From JBGVSA01 sp041807905 (GTDB lineage: Bacteria > Pseudomonadota > Gammaproteobacteria > Burkholderiales > Rhodocyclaceae), in NCBI RefSeq assembly GCF_041807905.1, contig NZ_JBGVSA010000026.1, forward strand, positions 1-56,259: 56,259 bases of DNA. The letters run 5' to 3'. Shown here in pieces: positions 32,880 through 44,563 of this stretch. The first letter of the stretch is position 1, and each line of letters opens with the position of its first letter. Made by a program: the position numbers and the translations under genes. Below the pieces are notes generated by a model. That model searched no databases, had not been told where the DNA came from, and saw nothing but the letters and a program-made list of their open reading frames with translations.

Positions 32880-34310
32880 ATGCACAGAATCGGAAATGCC
32901 TCGCGGCGTGAATTCCTCAAGCGCGCGGCGGCACTGTCCTCGCTGGGCGCGGGCGCGCCGTTCGCGCTGAACCTCGCCGGCATCGGCGCGGCGGCGGCGC
33001 AGAGCGCGCCGGACTATCGCGCGCTGGTGTGCCTGTTCCTATACGGCGGCAATGACCACAACAATATGGTCATGCCCTACGACCAGGCCAGTTACGACAA
33101 GTACGCCGCCGCCCGCGGCGGGAGCGGCGAGGTCGCCGACGGCTCGAAAGGGCTGGCGCGCGCCCGGGCCAATCTGCTGGAGATCGTGCCCACCACATCG
33201 CAAGGCGGGCGTCAGTTCGCGCTGGCGCCGGAGATGGCGTCCCTGCAAAGCCTCTTCCAGCAGAACCGTGCGGCCGTACTGGCGAACGTCGGCCCGTTGC
33301 TGCAGCCGCTCACGCTGGCGCAGTACAAAGCCAGCGGCGCACCGCTGCCACCCAAGCTGTTTTCGCACAACGACCAGCAGGCGACGTGGCAGGCTTTCGC
33401 GCCGGAAGGCGTGCGCGTCGGTTGGGGCGGCCGGCTGGGCGACATGTTCAAGTCGCAGAACACGCAGTCGGTCTTCACCGCCATCTCGGCCAGCGGCAGC
33501 TCGACCTTCCTGGCCGGGCAGACGATCTTCCAGTACCAGGTCGGGTCGGGCACGGCCACCACCAATGGCGGCGCGACGGCGGTCAGCGCGCTGTCCGGCA
33601 CGAGCCTGTTCGGCAGCCCCAGCGGCGACGACGCGCTGCGGGCGATCATCACCGAAGGCAGCAATTCGGCGCTGGAACAGGACTACGCCGACGTCGTCAG
33701 CCGCAGCCTTGGCGCGGCCAGCACGGTCAGCGGCGCGCTGGGGCAGTCGACCATCGCGCCCACGCTGCCGGCTTCGCTTGCCAGCAGCCGCCTTGCCATG
33801 CAGTTGCGCACCGTGGCGCAGCTCATTGGCGTGCGCGACGTACTGGGCGCGCGGCGACAGGTGTTCTTCGTCAGCCTGGGTGGATTCGACACGCACGATT
33901 TTCAGCTCACCCAACAACCCGCGCTGCTGCGCGAAATGTCGGACGCCATCGCGTATTTCCAGAGCCTGACGTCGACGCTCGGCGTCGACCGCAACGTCAC
34001 GCTGTTCACGGCGTCCGACTTCGGTCGCACGCTGACCAGCAATGGCGACGGCTCGGACCATGGCTGGGGCGCGCACCACTTCGTCGTGGGCGGCGCCGTC
34101 AATGGCGGCAACATGTATGGGACTTTCCCGGACGTCGCATTGGGCAGCAACGACGACGTGGGCTCGGGGCGCCTGCTGCCGACCACGTCGGTCGACCAGT
34201 ACGGCGCCACGCTGGCGCGGTGGTTCGGGGTACCCGACAGCAGCATGTCCGACGTGATCCCCAACATCGGCAATTTCGCGACGCGTAACCTAGGCTTCAT
34301 GGCGGGCTGA
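32880..34310 (+). CDS. DUF1501 family Tat-exported protein
   Basis: This is a 476-residue protein with a twin-arginine signal (SRREFLKRAAALSS, Arg9-Arg10) and an AAAAAQ cleavage region near residue 41. DUF1501 proteins have an alkaline-phosphatase/sulfatase-like fold. Here the motifs LFLYGGNDHNNMVMPYD, FFVSLGGFDTHDFQ, FTASDFGRTLTSNGDGSDHGWGAHHFV are intact and include likely metal-binding His/Asp residues. It probably acts with the DUF1800 lipoprotein in the envelope; the biochemical role is not known. The ATG is 10 bases after the upstream stop with GGAGAG. Confidence 0.93.
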   Translation: MHRIGNASRREFLKRAAALSSLGAGAPFALNLAGIGAAAAQSAPDYRALVCLFLYGGNDHNNMVMPYDQASYDKYAAARGGSGEVADGSKGLARARANLLEIVPTTSQGGRQFALAPEMASLQSLFQQNRAAVLANVGPLLQPLTLAQYKASGAPLPPKLFSHNDQQATWQAFAPEGVRVGWGGRLGDMFKSQNTQSVFTAISASGSSTFLAGQTIFQYQVGSGTATTNGGATAVSALSGTSLFGSPSGDDALRAIITEGSNSALEQDYADVVSRSLGAASTVSGALGQSTIAPTLPASLASSRLAMQLRTVAQLIGVRDVLGARRQVFFVSLGGFDTHDFQLTQQPALLREMSDAIAYFQSLTSTLGVDRNVTLFTASDFGRTLTSNGDGSDHGWGAHHFVVGGAVNGGNMYGTFPDVALGSNDDVGSGRLLPTTSVDQYGATLARWFGVPDSSMSDVIPNIGNFATRNLGFMAG

Positions 34311-34405
34311 CGCGCGGCGAACCGATCCGGCAAAGGGCTGTCGACCGGGAACGGGCCGTGCAGGTACGGTTCCGTTTCCTTCAATCACGGTCCAGGAGGA
34401 TTGCC

Positions 34406-34597
34406 ATGGGTGAGCTCGTCAATGATCAACCGCCGTCGAAAAAGCCGAATCTGGATGAGATCTACAACCAACTCCTGCGCGGCTTCGGCCACGAGCTGGT
34501 GAACGATTCCAACGCCGAGGAACTCGCCGCCAGGGCGCGTGCGGATGGTCATCAATTGCTGGCCACCGAATTGCAGGAGTGGAAGCGCGTCTGCTGA
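34406..34597 (+). CDS. Hypothetical protein, 63 residues
   Basis: This small soluble, acidic protein was not recognised. It starts at an ATG with a strong ribosome site (AGGAGG, 8 bases upstream). Sequence NLDEIYNQLLRGFGHELVND and ATELQEWKRVC suggests two helices and a C-terminal Cys. The start, good ribosome site and codon pattern support a real gene. It lies between the DUF1501 gene and the PbpC-like gene. Confidence 0.6.
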   Translation: MGELVNDQPPSKKPNLDEIYNQLLRGFGHELVNDSNAEELAARARADGHQLLATELQEWKRVC

Positions 34598-34695
34598 AAA
34601 TTCACAGAAAGGGCGGCGGCGTGGTTGCGCGCCTCCAATGACAAGCCGGGGTGTAAGGGGCACAATTCGGCGCTCCTGCCTTGTTCCACCCCTTG

Positions 34696-36414
34696 ATGAA
34701 GTCCGTCCGAGTCCTGTGCGTTGCGTTTGTGATCGCCGTTGCGAACGCGCCGGCGTTTGCCCAACTGCCATCGTTCGAACAGGTTCGCAATGGCTTTGTC
34801 GGTTCCGACGCCACGCTGCTGGACCGCAAGGGCACGCCGCTGTCCGACGTCCGACTGGACTTCACCGTGCGCCGGCTACCGTGGACGCCGCTCACTGCAC
34901 TGTCGCCGGCCATGCGCGAAGCGCTGCTGGCGGCCGAAGACAAACGTTTTTTTGAACACCCGGGCGTCGATTGGCGCGCGTTCATCGGCGCTGCCTGGCA
35001 GAACCTGTGGAGTCATACCCAGCGCGGCGGCTCGACGCTCACCATGCAGGTGGCGGGGCTGCTCGAGCCCGAGCTGCGCCTGCCGTCACGCGGCCGCCGC
35101 AGCTACACGCAGAAGTGGGACCAGAGCCTGGCCGCCATCGAACTGGAGCGCCACTGGACCAAGGCCCAGATTCTCGAGGCATATCTCAATCTCGCGCCAT
35201 TGCGCGGCGATCTGCAAGGGCTCGCCGCCGGCAGCGCCTTTCTGTTCGGGATGGATACGCACCAGCTCACGCGCCCCGAGGCGGTGATCCTGGCCGCGCT
35301 GCTGCGTGGTCCCAACGCCAAGCCCGAAATCGTCGCGCGCCGCGCGTGTGCGCTGGCACGCAATCTCGGCAGCCCGCAGATGTGCTCGGACATCGCGCGC
35401 CTTGCCCAGCAGCGGCTCGATGCACCGCGCGGCCAGCCGCGGTACGCACTGGCGCCGCATCTGGCGCGCCAGTTGCTCAAGCAGCCGGGCCAGACGCTGA
35501 CGTCGACGCTGGATGCCGACATGCAACGGCACGTGCTCGACATCGTCCGCGATTCGAACGCCCCGGACGCCGCCGTGCTGGTGCTCGACAACGTCAGCAA
35601 CGAAGCGCTCGTATGGGTCGGCGCGCCGAATGGCTCATTGCCCGACGGGGTATCGACGCGGCGCACGTTGCCGCAGTGGTGGTGGCCGCACGCGGCCACG
35701 CTGGCGCTGGATACGCGCCGCGCCACGGCGGCGACGGTATTCGGCAATCCGCCGCCAGGAACGCCGCCCGACTCGCAGATACCCTTCGACACGGCCTCGC
35801 TGCGCACTGCGCTCGCACAACACCGCCCTGGCCCCATGGGCGCGCTGCTGCATCAATTGCCGCCATCGGCGCTGGCCGAACGCTTGCACCTCGTCGGACT
35901 GGAACCGCCACTGGCGGCCGATGCGCCTGACGCCAACGGTGACGTCACGTTGTCGCAAGCGGCCACCGCATGGCGCGCGCTGGCGACCGGCAACAGCGGC
36001 CCGGTGCATGTCCAGCAGGCTGGCGCGGAGGGCCTGCGCGTGCTGTCCACGGCGGCGAGCTTCATCGTGCTCGATATGCTGTCGTCAAACGATGGCGGCT
36101 GGCGCGCACAGTGGGTGTCCCAATCCCCCGACTCAAGACAGGCCATGGTCGTCGGATCGAGCGATCGCTACACTGTCGCCGTGGCGGTCGGCTCAGGCAA
36201 CGAACATGCCGATCGCATCGCAGAACAAGTGTGGCGGCAGAGCATGATCGCCGTGCAGCCGCAACCGTCGCGCCCCCCGCAGCCGCCAGAAGGGGTGAGC
36301 TCCGACATCGTGCTGTTCGATCCACCCATCGAGGCGCCTCGACGGGAGTGGTTCATCCGCGGAAGCGAAGGGGCGTCGAGTTCCAGTTCGAGCGAGCGCT
36401 ATCGCAAGTTCTAG
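34696..36414 (+). CDS. PbpC-like glycosyltransferase with degenerate transpeptidase domain
   Basis: This is a 572-residue protein with a signal peptide (to about residue 22). An intact GT51 glycosyltransferase domain includes LLAAEDKRFFEHPGVDW (Glu81 the likely catalytic base), RGGSTLTMQVAGLL (110-123) and ILEAYLNLAPLRGDLQG. PbpC-type enzymes follow this with a penicillin-binding domain. Here the region aligned with its SxxK segment reads TRRTLPQWWWPHA (about 321-334), with neither the serine nor the lysine, and the KTG segment is replaced by MVVGSSDRYTVAVAVGSG near the end. The usual C-terminal beta domain is also missing. It is likely a monofunctional glycan polymerase with a dead transpeptidase scaffold. 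Confidence 0.85.
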   Translation: MKSVRVLCVAFVIAVANAPAFAQLPSFEQVRNGFVGSDATLLDRKGTPLSDVRLDFTVRRLPWTPLTALSPAMREALLAAEDKRFFEHPGVDWRAFIGAAWQNLWSHTQRGGSTLTMQVAGLLEPELRLPSRGRRSYTQKWDQSLAAIELERHWTKAQILEAYLNLAPLRGDLQGLAAGSAFLFGMDTHQLTRPEAVILAALLRGPNAKPEIVARRACALARNLGSPQMCSDIARLAQQRLDAPRGQPRYALAPHLARQLLKQPGQTLTSTLDADMQRHVLDIVRDSNAPDAAVLVLDNVSNEALVWVGAPNGSLPDGVSTRRTLPQWWWPHAATLALDTRRATAATVFGNPPPGTPPDSQIPFDTASLRTALAQHRPGPMGALLHQLPPSALAERLHLVGLEPPLAADAPDANGDVTLSQAATAWRALATGNSGPVHVQQAGAEGLRVLSTAASFIVLDMLSSNDGGWRAQWVSQSPDSRQAMVVGSSDRYTVAVAVGSGNEHADRIAEQVWRQSMIAVQPQPSRPPQPPEGVSSDIVLFDPPIEAPRREWFIRGSEGASSSSSSERYRKF

Positions 36415-36555
36415 GTGGTTTAAACCCCGCCAGACGAATCGCGGACGCAACAGGCATGCGCCGACGACGCGCCACCATGCGCGCGGCGCGTGCCACAGCG
36501 TCGCAAGCTGCGGTACGCTTGCCGGGCTTTTCCCAATCGCACCCGGAGTCACATC

Positions 36556-37176
36556 TTGATCACCCTCTACACGTGGGGCACCCCCAACGGCCAAAAAATA
36601 TCCATCATGCTCGAAGAACTCGGCGTCAAGTACGAGGTCAAGCCGATCAATATCGGCAAAGGCGAGCAGATGACGCCCGAGTACCTGGCGCTGAACCCGA
36701 ACCACAAGATTCCCGTGCTGGTCGATTCCGATGGTCCTGACGGCAAGCCGATCACGCTCATCGAGTCCGGCGCAATCCTGGTCTACCTGGCCAGCAAGTA
36801 CGGCAAGCTGCTGCCCGAAGACGTCGCCGGCAAGTACGAAGCGCTGCAATGGCTGATGTTCCAGATGGGTTCGGTCGGCCCGATGCTGGGTCAGGCGCAC
36901 CACTTCCTGCGCGCCCAGACCCCGGTGCCGTATGGCGTGTCGCGCTACTGGGGCGAAACGCAGCGCATCTACGGCGTGCTCAACACGCGCCTGAAGGGCC
37001 GCAAGTTCCTCGCCGGCAAGGAGTACTCCATTGCCGACATCGCAACCTGGCCGTGGATCCATCGCTACGCCATGCACCAGACCGATCTGGAGCAGTACCC
37101 CGAGGTCAAGCGCTGGTACGACGCCATCGCCAAGCGCGCGGCCGTCAAGCGTGGCTTGAACGTTCCGAGGAAGTAA
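36556..37176 (+). CDS. Glutathione S-transferase (YfcG/Ure2-like)
   Basis: This is a 206-residue GST with an N-terminal thioredoxin-like domain (ITLYTWGTPNGQKISIMLEE; the TPNGQKI pattern fits the Nu-class YfcG/YghU group, which use a Thr/Asn rather than Cys/Tyr). It is followed by cis-Pro KIPVLVD, then LIESGAILVYLASKY and an all-helical C-terminal domain with SIADIATWPW. The start is TTG at 36556 with CGGAG 8 bases upstream; no ATG fits. Members reduce disulfide-bonded glutathione or organic hydroperoxides. Confidence 0.92.
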   Translation: MITLYTWGTPNGQKISIMLEELGVKYEVKPINIGKGEQMTPEYLALNPNHKIPVLVDSDGPDGKPITLIESGAILVYLASKYGKLLPEDVAGKYEALQWLMFQMGSVGPMLGQAHHFLRAQTPVPYGVSRYWGETQRIYGVLNTRLKGRKFLAGKEYSIADIATWPWIHRYAMHQTDLEQYPEVKRWYDAIAKRAAVKRGLNVPRK

Positions 37177-37261
37177 GCTGTCCCAGAATCCGTTCATGAT
37201 CCGTTGCAGCGGACCATGAACGGTTCTCACGCGCCGCCAGCGGCGGCGGGAAAGCCCCCTG

Positions 37262-38062
37262 ATGTCCGGCACCCCCAGCCATCTCGAAATCCTCTCCTGC
37301 CTGCCGCAGGGCGCAGCGCGCGCCACGCCCTTGCTGTTCGTGCACGGCGCCTATGCCGGCGCATGGTGCTGGGACGACCACTTTCTGTCGTATTTCGCAT
37401 CGCACGGCTGGTCGGCGCACGCAGTATCGTTGTCCGGACACGGCGGCAGCGCGGGGCGCGAGCATCTCGACGCGCTATCCATCGACGACTACGTCAACGA
37501 TGTCCGCGAAGCCATCGCCAGCCTTCCCGCGCGGCCGGTCCTGGTCGGCCATTCGATGGGCGGCCTGGTGGTGCAGAAACTGCTCGAACACGAAGACGTG
37601 CCCGGCGTGGTGCTCATGTGTTCGGTGCCGCCCGGCGGCCTTGCGATGGCGGCGGCCGGATTGCTGTTCCAGCGCCCGGCCATGTTGCTGGACCTGAATC
37701 GTGTGCTCGGCGGCGGACAACCTCATCTGGATACGCTGCGCGAGGCCCTGTTCCACCAGCCGGTCACGCCCGAGGTGCTGCAGTCGTGCTTCCTGCGGAT
37801 GCAGCCGGAGTCGATGCGCGCGGTGTGGGACATGACGCTGTTCGCATTGCCCAGCCCGGCACGCATGTATCGCCCTCCGATGTTGATTCTCGGCGCCGAG
37901 CACGACACGCTGATCCCGGCGAGGCAGGTGGTCGATACGGGCGAGACCTACGGAGTGCAGGCCGAAATTTTCGCGGACATGGGCCATGGGCTGATGCTCG
38001 AACGCGACTGGCGACAGGTTGCCGACCGCATCCGTGAGTGGCTCGACGAACAAGGTTATTGA
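37262..38062 (+). CDS. Alpha/beta hydrolase
   Basis: This is a 266-residue alpha/beta-fold hydrolase. The oxyanion motif HGAYAGAWCW is near residues 28-37, nucleophile elbow VGHSMGG has Ser98, the acid is at LGAEHDTLIP (Asp about 223) and the catalytic His is in MGHGLML (about 247). The HGAxxGAWCW start is shared with serine-hydrolase esterases of the hydroxynitrile-lyase/methylesterase-like branch. No substrate can be assigned. It is downstream of the GST with 85 bases between. Confidence 0.88.
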   Translation: MSGTPSHLEILSCLPQGAARATPLLFVHGAYAGAWCWDDHFLSYFASHGWSAHAVSLSGHGGSAGREHLDALSIDDYVNDVREAIASLPARPVLVGHSMGGLVVQKLLEHEDVPGVVLMCSVPPGGLAMAAAGLLFQRPAMLLDLNRVLGGGQPHLDTLREALFHQPVTPEVLQSCFLRMQPESMRAVWDMTLFALPSPARMYRPPMLILGAEHDTLIPARQVVDTGETYGVQAEIFADMGHGLMLERDWRQVADRIREWLDEQGY

Positions 38063-38130
38063 GCAAAACGTATCGCGCCGGGCGGTATGCCTGGACGACA
38101 ATCTCCGCTCCCGTTGCGGCAGAGACAACC

Positions 38131-39039
38131 ATGAATGAACCTACCATCCTGACCATCGGCAATGATGAGCAGCGCCTGGGCGTGCTGCCCGCGCTGGGCG
38201 GCAGCGCCGCATTCTGGGAAGTGCGGCGCGACGACGCGTGGCAACCGTTGTGGCGACCCTATCAACCGAGCTACGACGGCCGGCGCATCGTTTCCAACTT
38301 CCCGCTGGTGCCATGGTCGAATCGCGTCACCGCCGGCGGCATCACCGTCGACGGCGTCTTCCATCCAATGGCCAACAACCGCGACGATGTGCCGTACCCC
38401 ATCCATGGCAATGGCTGGATGCAGGTCTGGCAGGTCGAAGAGCACACCGACACGCGCATCCATATGCTGCTCGAGTCGCACCGCTACCACGACTATCCGT
38501 ACGACTACCAGGCCACCCAGACCTACGCCGTCGAAGGCGAGGTGATGAGCATGCGCCTGTCGGTCACGCACCTGGGCGACAGCCCGATGCCGTACGGGCT
38601 GGCGTGGCACCCGTTCTACCTGCGTGGCGCGGACATCGACGGCCCGCGCGTGCAGTTCGCCGCCGATGGCTACTGGAAGGAGACCGGCAGCCTGCCCACC
38701 GACCACGTGCGCGGCGTGCCGCCGGACTGGGACTTCAACGCGCTGCGCACGCTCGGGCGCGGCCGCATCGACAACAATTTTTCTGGCTGGGACGGGCGCA
38801 TGCGCATGGAGCGCGACGACATCGACCTCGCGCTCGAATGGGACACGGTCGAGCCGGCCGGGCTGGATCTGTCGATCTTCTTCCGCCCCGAAAACCAGCC
38901 GTTCTTCTGCTTCGAGCCGATCACGCACATCACCGACGCCTTCCACCGCCCGGGCATGCCCGGCTTGCGCATGCTCTCGCAGGGGCAGAGCATGGCGCTG
39001 GAAGTGCGCCAGCGTGTCTCGCGCCTGAGCCGCTCGTAG
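38131..39039 (+). CDS. Aldose 1-epimerase family protein
   Basis: This is a 302-residue galactose-mutarotase-like protein. Supporting segments are LPALGGSAAFWEV, LVPWSNRVTAGGI (the conserved Asn-Arg), YPIHGNGW (His), YGLAWHPFYL (His) and the C-terminal FFCFEPITH with the catalytic Glu position. It probably interconverts alpha and beta anomers of a hexose, or is a D-hexose-6-phosphate/uronate epimerase relative. It starts 68 bases after the hydrolase stop. No sugar operon surrounds it. Confidence 0.9.
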   Translation: MNEPTILTIGNDEQRLGVLPALGGSAAFWEVRRDDAWQPLWRPYQPSYDGRRIVSNFPLVPWSNRVTAGGITVDGVFHPMANNRDDVPYPIHGNGWMQVWQVEEHTDTRIHMLLESHRYHDYPYDYQATQTYAVEGEVMSMRLSVTHLGDSPMPYGLAWHPFYLRGADIDGPRVQFAADGYWKETGSLPTDHVRGVPPDWDFNALRTLGRGRIDNNFSGWDGRMRMERDDIDLALEWDTVEPAGLDLSIFFRPENQPFFCFEPITHITDAFHRPGMPGLRMLSQGQSMALEVRQRVSRLSRS

Positions 39040-39048
39040 AGGTTTGCC

Positions 39049-39531
39049 ATGCGCCTGCGTCGTGCCTGTCTCGTCCTGGGAGCCTGCCTGATGCTGTTTG
39101 CCTGCGATTGGGTTGCCGAGAACAAACTCAAACCAAACGAATCCACGGTGGAAGACGTGCATCGCTACATGGGCCAGCCGACCAAGCAGTGGCCGGCCGA
39201 TGACGGCGGCGTCATCCTCGAGTATTCGCGCATGCCAAACGGCACGCACAACTACATGCTGCACATCTCGCCAGACGGAGTCCTACTGTCCATGGAACAA
39301 GTGCTGACCGAAGAGAACTTCAATCGCATCCATACCGGCATGAGCGAAGACGAAGTGCGCCGCATCCTCGGTGCGCCGATCTCGCGCGTGCCCTTCCGTC
39401 TCAAGCAGCAGGTCGTCTGGGACTGGCCCTACGTGGGCATGGGTACGCAGGAAATGCGATTCAACGTACATTTCGGCCCTGACGGCCGCGTCGTGGAAGT
39501 CTCCCGCACCATGGTGCAGACGGCCGGCTGA
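39049..39531 (+). CDS. BamE/SmpA-OmlA-like lipoprotein, copy 1
   Basis: This is a 160-residue lipoprotein with lipobox LFAC (Cys19). It is followed by two related approximately 55-residue halves: STVEDVHRYMGQPTKQW and then GMSEDEVRRILGAPISRV, each of the form GM(T/S)xxDV...LGxP seen in BamE (SmpA/OmlA) folds. It probably sits in the outer membrane. It is the first of three tandem paralogues. It starts 9 bases after the epimerase stop. Confidence 0.85.
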   Translation: MRLRRACLVLGACLMLFACDWVAENKLKPNESTVEDVHRYMGQPTKQWPADDGGVILEYSRMPNGTHNYMLHISPDGVLLSMEQVLTEENFNRIHTGMSEDEVRRILGAPISRVPFRLKQQVVWDWPYVGMGTQEMRFNVHFGPDGRVVEVSRTMVQTAG

Positions 39532-39568
39532 GCGGTCTGCCAGAATAACCAAGAAAGAAGATCACACA

Positions 39569-40051
39569 ATGAGAACCAAGGCCCTCCTCGCCGCCCTCGC
39601 CCTGTCCCTTTCCGCCTGCGCCACGATGGTCGATGGCGGCTTTGCCAAACTCAAGCCCGGCATTGCCACCGTGGCCGACGTCGAGACGCAGGTCGGCAAG
39701 CCCAACCACACCTGGAAGAACGCCGACGGCGGCCAGCAATGGGAGTACTCCGACCAGCCGTCGCGCCAGGTGACGTACATGGTCATCATTGCCCCGGACA
39801 ACAAGGTGCTCGCGGTCGACCAGGTGCTCACCCGCGAACAGGTCTACAAGGTCAAGCAAGGCATGACCGAAGACGACGTGCGCCGCCTTCTGGGCGCGCC
39901 GGGTTCCAAGACGCCGAACCTGAAGAACGAGATCACCTGGGACTGGAACGCGCCGGACTGGATGGACGGCTTCCGCCAGCACTTCCTCGTGTACTTCAAC
40001 CGTGCCGGCCGCGTGACGCGTACCGACATCCTGACCTACGAAGAAAACTGA
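39569..40051 (+). CDS. BamE/SmpA-OmlA-like lipoprotein, copy 2
   Basis: This is a 160-residue lipoprotein (lipobox LSAC, Cys17). Two BamE-like halves are present: TVADVETQVGKPNHTWKNADGG and GMTEDDVRRLLGAPGSKT. It is similar to copy 1 along its whole length, with a shared YM-I-PD-V--VDQVLT core and a shared WDW segment. It lies 37 bases after copy 1, with AAGAAAGAAG as a purine-rich ribosome site. The true role is unknown; BamE itself stabilises the outer-membrane Bam complex, but this is not the canonical bamE (which is shorter, with a single domain). Confidence 0.85.
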   Translation: MRTKALLAALALSLSACATMVDGGFAKLKPGIATVADVETQVGKPNHTWKNADGGQQWEYSDQPSRQVTYMVIIAPDNKVLAVDQVLTREQVYKVKQGMTEDDVRRLLGAPGSKTPNLKNEITWDWNAPDWMDGFRQHFLVYFNRAGRVTRTDILTYEEN

Positions 40052-40133
40052 ACCCGCGCGGCTCACTGGAATATCGCGCGTCCGATCGCTGTTTAGTCGC
40101 TACAGGCATTGCCACCTCCGAATGGAGCCGATC

Positions 40134-40643
40134 ATGCGAATCACCACGAGCATCGTGTGTTGTCTGGCGGCCGTGCTGTTCGGCTGTGCGAGCAGCCTGG
40201 GGCCGCTCAAGGTCCAGCCGGGGCAGAGCGAGGCGGACGTCGTCCGTCTCGCCGGCCAGCCACGGGCGGTCTACAAGAACCCGGACGGCTCGCGCCAACT
40301 GGAGTACAACAACCAGCCCTTCGGCACCACGGTTTACATGATCACCGTCGGCGCAAACGACCAGGTATCCAACGTCGCGCAGGTGCTGACCGATCCGTAC
40401 ATGGACAAGATCAAGCCGGGCATGACGCATGAAGACGTCCTGCGCACGCTCGGCGAACCGATGTCCTCGCAGACGTATTACTTCTCCAAGGAAGAAGCCT
40501 GGGAGTGGAACGTCGAGAGCATCGGCCACGGCGGCCAGCTCAAGCGGTTCAACGTCATCTTCAGGGACGGCAAGGTCGTACGTACCGAGACGCGCTTCCT
40601 CGATCCGTACGAATGCGGGATCATGGGCTGCATACCCAACTGA
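40134..40643 (+). CDS. BamE/SmpA-OmlA-like lipoprotein, copy 3
   Basis: This is a 169-residue lipoprotein with lipobox LFGC (Cys18). The two-half layout is shared with copies 1 and 2: SEADVVRLAGQPRAVYKNPDG and GMTHEDVLRTLGEPMSSQ. It has an extra C-terminal tail ending CGIMGCIPN with two Cys residues not found in the others. The ATG at 40134 is preferred to the one at 40122 because GGAG lies 6 bases before it. Confidence 0.85.
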   Translation: MRITTSIVCCLAAVLFGCASSLGPLKVQPGQSEADVVRLAGQPRAVYKNPDGSRQLEYNNQPFGTTVYMITVGANDQVSNVAQVLTDPYMDKIKPGMTHEDVLRTLGEPMSSQTYYFSKEEAWEWNVESIGHGGQLKRFNVIFRDGKVVRTETRFLDPYECGIMGCIPN

Positions 40644-40671
40644 CAAGACCCTCTGCCCGGCATGGACTTTC

Positions 40672-40700
40672 TTGACGAATCAGTGACTTGCGCGCAGAAT
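40672..40700 (+). promoter_or_regulatory. Putative sigma-70 promoter of metH
   Basis: TTGACG (40672-40677), a 17-base spacer and CAGAAT (40695-40700) match the consensus at 5 of 6 and 4 of 6 positions. It would start transcription near 40707, giving a leader of about 160 bases before metH. Confidence 0.5.
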
Positions 40701-40790
40701 TCGCAGCTTGCGCCGATTTGAGCCTCAGCTTGCGGGGCGCAGCCCAAAAATTCCGCTAAAGCGACGCGAGTTTTGCGCAACACGACAGCC

Positions 40791-40823
40791 AAACCCGTTG
40801 AGCCCGAGGCCGACGGGTTTTTT
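40791..40823 (+). terminator. Terminator-like hairpin in the metH leader (possible attenuator)
   Basis: A perfect 8-bp stem, AAACCCGT (40791-40798) and ACGGGTTT (40813-40820), encloses a 14-base loop that can itself fold (GCC-CGA-GGC). T residues run from 40818 to 40823. It lies 44 bases before the metH ATG. It may end the lipoprotein transcript, or, if the 40672 promoter is real, it would interrupt the metH leader and act as a regulated attenuator. Confidence 0.75.
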
Positions 40824-40866
40824 GTTGCCCGCCGCCATCGCACCACGCCACAGAGCAAGCCATAAC

Positions 40867-44550
<3,684 letters not shown>

Positions 44551-44563
44551 GGGGCGCTGGCGC

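Noticed and set aside
40644..40866. Cobalamin or SAH riboswitch upstream of metH
   Set aside because: I looked for the B12 box and for the GAGGNGCG-type SAH core and found neither; only an unclassified leader with a terminator hairpin can be supported.
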